Part shown: positions 21,694 through 24,702 of the stretch, piece by piece | Layout: each line of letters begins with the position of its first letter | Position numbering within the stretch: the stretch's first letter is position 1 | Assembly: GCA_037129475.1 (NCBI GenBank) | Contig: JBAXUY010000039.1 | Location: forward strand, 1 to 24,702 | Direction of reading: 5' to 3' | Origin: RGVT01 sp037129475 | GTDB lineage: Bacteria; Planctomycetota; Planctomycetia; Pirellulales; UBA1268 | Length of the DNA: 24,702 bases | Notes under the pieces: generated by a model | The model's input: only the letters and a program-made list of their open reading frames with translations | Told to the model about the DNA's origin: nothing | Databases searched by the model: none | Made by a program: the position numbers and the translations under genes

Positions 21694-24462
21694 ATGGCCA
21701 AGAAACCTTCGACCACGAAACGACGCCCCCCGCGAACCCGAGCTTCCGGCCACGGCGAGGCTGCCAAGGCCCCCTCCGGGTCGTATCAACTGGTGATCGT
21801 CGAGAGCCCCGCGAAGGCCAAGACCATCGAAAAATACCTTGGGTCGGGCTACGTCGTGAAGGCGTCGATCGGCCATATCCGCGATCTGCCCAGCCGCGCC
21901 CCGAAGGGCTCGAAACAGCCGGTGCCGGGCGTGGATCTCGACCACGACTTTTCTCCCACGTACGAGATCGACGACGACAAACTGAAGACCGTCAACGAAT
22001 TGAAGCGGCTCGCGAAGGGCGCGTCTGACATCTGGTTCGCCACCGACTTGGACCGCGAGGGCGAGGCCATCGCGTGGCACCTCACGCAGGTGCTCGGCGT
22101 CGACCCCACCCGGGCCAAGCGGGTGACGTTCGACGCGATCACGAAATCGGAAGTGCAACGGGCCTTTCAGGCACCGCGGGCGATCAACATGCCCCGCGTC
22201 GAAGCCCAGCAGGCCCGCCGCATCGTCGACCGGATCGTGGGCTATCGCGTCTCGCCGATCCTCTGGAAGAAGGTGGCGGGCGGGCTCTCGGCCGGCCGCG
22301 TGCAGAGCGTCGCCACCCGGATCGTCGTCGAGCGGGAGCAGGAGATCCGCGAGTTCACCCCGTCGGAGTCGTGGGAGATCACGGCGGCGCTGGCCTTCGA
22401 CGTGGCCCGGGCCACGAATCTGCACGATGCCTGGACCGAATTCATGGCCCGCCGCGATGAGCGTGGCCGGCCGCCGTTCGTCCGCGATCGCATGGCCTGG
22501 CTGGCCGAGCACCGGGCGCTGGCCTGCGACATGGTGGAGGTGGCGGGAAAACCGCTCAAGATCGAGGCGGAAAACACCGCCAGCGTCGACCTCGCGGTGA
22601 CGGCCCGGGATGCGGCCGAGGCCGCAGGGCTGGTGGACATCGAACTCACGCGCGACACCGACGCCGAGGGCCGAGGGCGGGCCCGAAATCTCGTGCGGAT
22701 CACCGGCCGCCCCGACCCGAAGGCCCGCTACACCGTCGAATCGATCGACGTCACCCGGACGCGGTCGCGGCCCTATCCGCCGTTCATCACGAGCACGCTC
22801 CAGCAGGCCGCGAGCAGCCGGCTCGGCATGTCGACCGACCGCACGATGCGGATCGCCCAGCAGCTCTACGAAGGCATCGACGTGCCGGGCGAGGGCCGCG
22901 TGGGTCTCATCACCTACATGCGCACCGACTCCACGAACCTCTCCCGCGAGGCGATCGAGATGGCCCGCCGCTATCTCGACCAGCAGCTCGGCAAGGCCTA
23001 CGTGCCGGAGAAGCCCCGGTTCTATGCGAGCAGCAACGAGAGCGCGCAGGAGGCCCACGAGGCGATCCGGCCCACCGACGCCTTCCGTGAGCCCGACACG
23101 ATCGCCGCGGCGCTCTCCGACGAACAGTTCAAACTCTACCGGCTGATCTGGCAGAGCTTCGTGGCCTGCCAGGCCACCGACGCCGAGTGGGATTCGACGG
23201 CCGTGCGGTTGCGCCGCTCCGACCGCGACACGGGGGCCGTCTTCAAGGCCAACGGCCGCGTGCTGCGGTTCGACGGCTTCTACCGCGTGAGCGGCACTCC
23301 CAAGGACGACGGCGAGCAGGTTCTCCCCGACTTCGAGAAGGGCACGCAACTCGCCCCCTTCGACATCGAGCCGCGGCAGAAATTCCAGGCCCCGCCCCCG
23401 CGCTACTCCGAGGCCACGCTCGTGAAGAAGCTGGAGGAGGAGGGGATCGGCCGTCCCTCGACCTATGCGAGCATCATCAACGTGATCGAGAACCGCGGCT
23501 ACGTGGAGCAGCAGGACCGCCGGTTCTACGCGACCGCCCTCGGTGAGGCCGTGACCGGGTTCCTGAAACGCGGCTTCCGCGACCAATTCATCGAGATCGG
23601 CTACACCCGTGAGATCGAGCGGGAACTCGACCAGGTGGCCCAGGGCACGAAGCGCTGGACCGACATGCTCCACGAGTTCCACGACGAGCTCGTGCCGAAG
23701 CTCGACACGGCCATGCAGGAGCAACACGAGAAGGCGAAGGGCGATCCCTCACCCTACGCCTGCCCGCAGTGCGGCCGGCAGCTCGAATACCGCCTCGGCC
23801 GCTCCGGCCGCTTCCTGTCGTGCAGTGGCTTCAACGAAAAGATCGTGGAGAAGCCGGCGACGCCGAAGACCACGGCCAAGGGCCGGAAGAGGAAGCCCGC
23901 CAAGCCGAAGGAGGTGCCCGCCTGCTCGTTCGCGATGCCCGTGGGCCGCGACGGCAAGCCCCGGCTCCCGGAACAGATCGACCTGCTCTCGCCGGCCGGC
24001 GTGCCGATGGTGAAGCGGACGGGCCGCTTCGGCGACTTCCTCGTCGAGGACAAGCCCCGCCCGCCCAAGCCGAAGGGCCGCAAGGCCGCCGACACGCCCG
24101 TCGAGCCGCCCCCGTTCATCCTCAACCTCGACAAGAAGGGCAACCTCAAGTTTCCCTCCCCTCCGCCGCTCGTCACCGACATCGCCTGCCCGAAGTGCGG
24201 TGAACTGATGAACCTGCGCGAAGGCAAGCGCGGCCCATGGCTCGGCTGCCGCGCCTTCCCGAAGTGCCGCGGCCGCGAAGCTTTCGGAAAGCTCGACGAG
24301 AAAAAGCAGAAGGACCTCAAGGCACAGCTCGACGCCCTGCTCGCCGGCCAGACGAAGCTCACGCTCACCCGCCGCGACGGCGTCACGCCCGTGCCCGAGG
24401 GCGAGCCCCTCTCGCATCTCCAGATCGAAGGCGGCGTCGCCGAACTCGCGCTCTTCGAATAA
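21694..24462 (+). CDS. topA: DNA topoisomerase I (type IA)
   Basis: TopA relaxes negative supercoils by transient cleavage of one strand. The product is 922 residues. The TOPRIM domain starts with LVIVESPAKAKT (Glu37) and has DLDREGE (Asp118, Asp120, Glu122). The cleavage tyrosine is Tyr408 in GLITYMRTDSTNLS. EEGIGRPSTYA and the REIERELDQVAQG segment complete the core. Two C-terminal zinc-finger regions follow. The second is complete (C832, C835, C852, C858). The first has only three cysteines (C690, C693, C710), with SGFNEK where a fourth Cys is normally found. A Lys/Pro/Arg-rich linker (about 715-745) separates them. A basic tail of about 25 residues precedes the TOPRIM domain. The ATG has no strong Shine-Dalgarno site. 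It is divergent from the PpiD-like gene. Confidence 0.97.
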   Translation: MAKKPSTTKRRPPRTRASGHGEAAKAPSGSYQLVIVESPAKAKTIEKYLGSGYVVKASIGHIRDLPSRAPKGSKQPVPGVDLDHDFSPTYEIDDDKLKTVNELKRLAKGASDIWFATDLDREGEAIAWHLTQVLGVDPTRAKRVTFDAITKSEVQRAFQAPRAINMPRVEAQQARRIVDRIVGYRVSPILWKKVAGGLSAGRVQSVATRIVVEREQEIREFTPSESWEITAALAFDVARATNLHDAWTEFMARRDERGRPPFVRDRMAWLAEHRALACDMVEVAGKPLKIEAENTASVDLAVTARDAAEAAGLVDIELTRDTDAEGRGRARNLVRITGRPDPKARYTVESIDVTRTRSRPYPPFITSTLQQAASSRLGMSTDRTMRIAQQLYEGIDVPGEGRVGLITYMRTDSTNLSREAIEMARRYLDQQLGKAYVPEKPRFYASSNESAQEAHEAIRPTDAFREPDTIAAALSDEQFKLYRLIWQSFVACQATDAEWDSTAVRLRRSDRDTGAVFKANGRVLRFDGFYRVSGTPKDDGEQVLPDFEKGTQLAPFDIEPRQKFQAPPPRYSEATLVKKLEEEGIGRPSTYASIINVIENRGYVEQQDRRFYATALGEAVTGFLKRGFRDQFIEIGYTREIERELDQVAQGTKRWTDMLHEFHDELVPKLDTAMQEQHEKAKGDPSPYACPQCGRQLEYRLGRSGRFLSCSGFNEKIVEKPATPKTTAKGRKRKPAKPKEVPACSFAMPVGRDGKPRLPEQIDLLSPAGVPMVKRTGRFGDFLVEDKPRPPKPKGRKAADTPVEPPPFILNLDKKGNLKFPSPPPLVTDIACPKCGELMNLREGKRGPWLGCRAFPKCRGREAFGKLDEKKQKDLKAQLDALLAGQTKLTLTRRDGVTPVPEGEPLSHLQIEGGVAELALFE

Positions 24463-24503
24463 GACCGCGTCGGGGGGCGCCTCGATACTGTCCACGGTGC
24501 GCC

Positions 24504-24671
24504 GGCTTCGGGCTCCCCATGTCCCGTCGCTGGACGTTCACTGCGCCCCTCCTGGGCTCCGTTCACTCGGACTCACTGGCGCTGCGCCATCCTGGCTTCG
24601 TCGACCAATTCGCCTTCGGCGAATCGGTGCCCGAGTAACGCCGGCGACTGGGACACGGGGAGCCCGAAGCC
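24504..24671. mobile_element. MITE-like module with 22-bp terminal inverted repeats, copy 3
   Basis: The left end (24504-24525) starts GGCTTCGGGCTCCCCATG and the right end (24650-24671) is its reverse complement with one mismatch in 22. The module is 168 bp and lies 41 bp after the topA stop, in inverted orientation relative to copy 1. Its interior contains a 7-bp hairpin (ATTCGCC, TTC, GGCGAAT; 24608-24624) not present in copy 1, while the strings next to one end match copy 1. No transposase is encoded. Confidence 0.6.
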
Positions 24672-24677
24672 TCCTCC

Positions 24678-24702
24678 GTAGCGACAGAGCTCCAGCTCTG
24701 TC
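24678..24702. repeat. Double-hairpin unit, copy 3, cut by the window end
   Basis: GTAGCGACAGAGCTCCAGCT and the following CTGTC are the reverse complement of the right half of the 54-bp unit at 19267-19320. The first 25 bases are visible. Its position beside the inverted-repeat module mirrors copy 1, with a 6-bp spacer in both. Confidence 0.75.

Overview
This is a GC-rich bacterial chromosome segment carrying mostly housekeeping and biosynthetic genes. Lineage is inferred only from gene content. An N-terminal segment of the kind common in planctomycete proteins (a WLGI motif followed by an LGI motif, then a helical stretch), futalosine-route menaquinone genes, an OvoA-type enzyme, a PpiD/SurA-like anchored protein and weak use of Shine-Dalgarno sites together fit a member of the Planctomycetota. 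I see no rRNA, tRNA, CRISPR array, phage gene or transposase gene.

Layout. 1-1056 is the 3' part of an ovoA-like gene (ovothiol biosynthesis), cut by the window edge. 1103-2482 encodes a single-pass membrane protein of unknown function. 2510-3742 (minus) is an iron-type alcohol dehydrogenase, divergent from aroA (3797-5119). 5148-5420 (minus) is a small zinc-ribbon protein with a good sigma70-like promoter. 5620-9082 is a tightly overlapping three-gene unit: an anchored exported protein, an ABC ATPase and an ABC-2 type permease. 9246-12479 is a menaquinone unit: mqnA, mqnC and an amidohydrolase that is a good candidate for the aminodeoxyfutalosine deaminase step. 12496-13703 (minus) is hisE-hisG, back to back with miaA (13707-14648). 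15242-15988 is a class-I glutamine amidotransferase-like (peptidase C26) protein that lacks the catalytic cysteine. 15951-16619 (minus) is a METTL21-like methyltransferase. 16818-19055 is glgB. 19429-21531 (minus) is a PpiD-like anchored protein, divergent from topA (21694-24462).

The most unusual content is non-coding. A composite intergenic repeat family occurs three times (about 14655-15080, 19081-19396 and 24504-24702), each time just after the 3' end of a gene. It combines a 53-bp block, a 54-bp double-hairpin unit with its own outer inverted repeat, and a 142-168-bp module bounded by 22-23-bp terminal inverted repeats that looks like a miniature inverted-repeat element. One copy is inverted at the third site, and the second copy shows internal deletion. 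A separate pair of palindromes lies next to copy 1, upstream of the C26-like gene.

Functionally the genes join chorismate-linked metabolism (aroA upstream of chorismate, mqnA consuming it), histidine biosynthesis, tRNA modification, glycogen branching, DNA topology, export or envelope functions, and ovothiol synthesis. They do not form a single system. The three operon-like units (ABC, mqn, his) are identified by 4-bp stop/start overlaps or short spacing.
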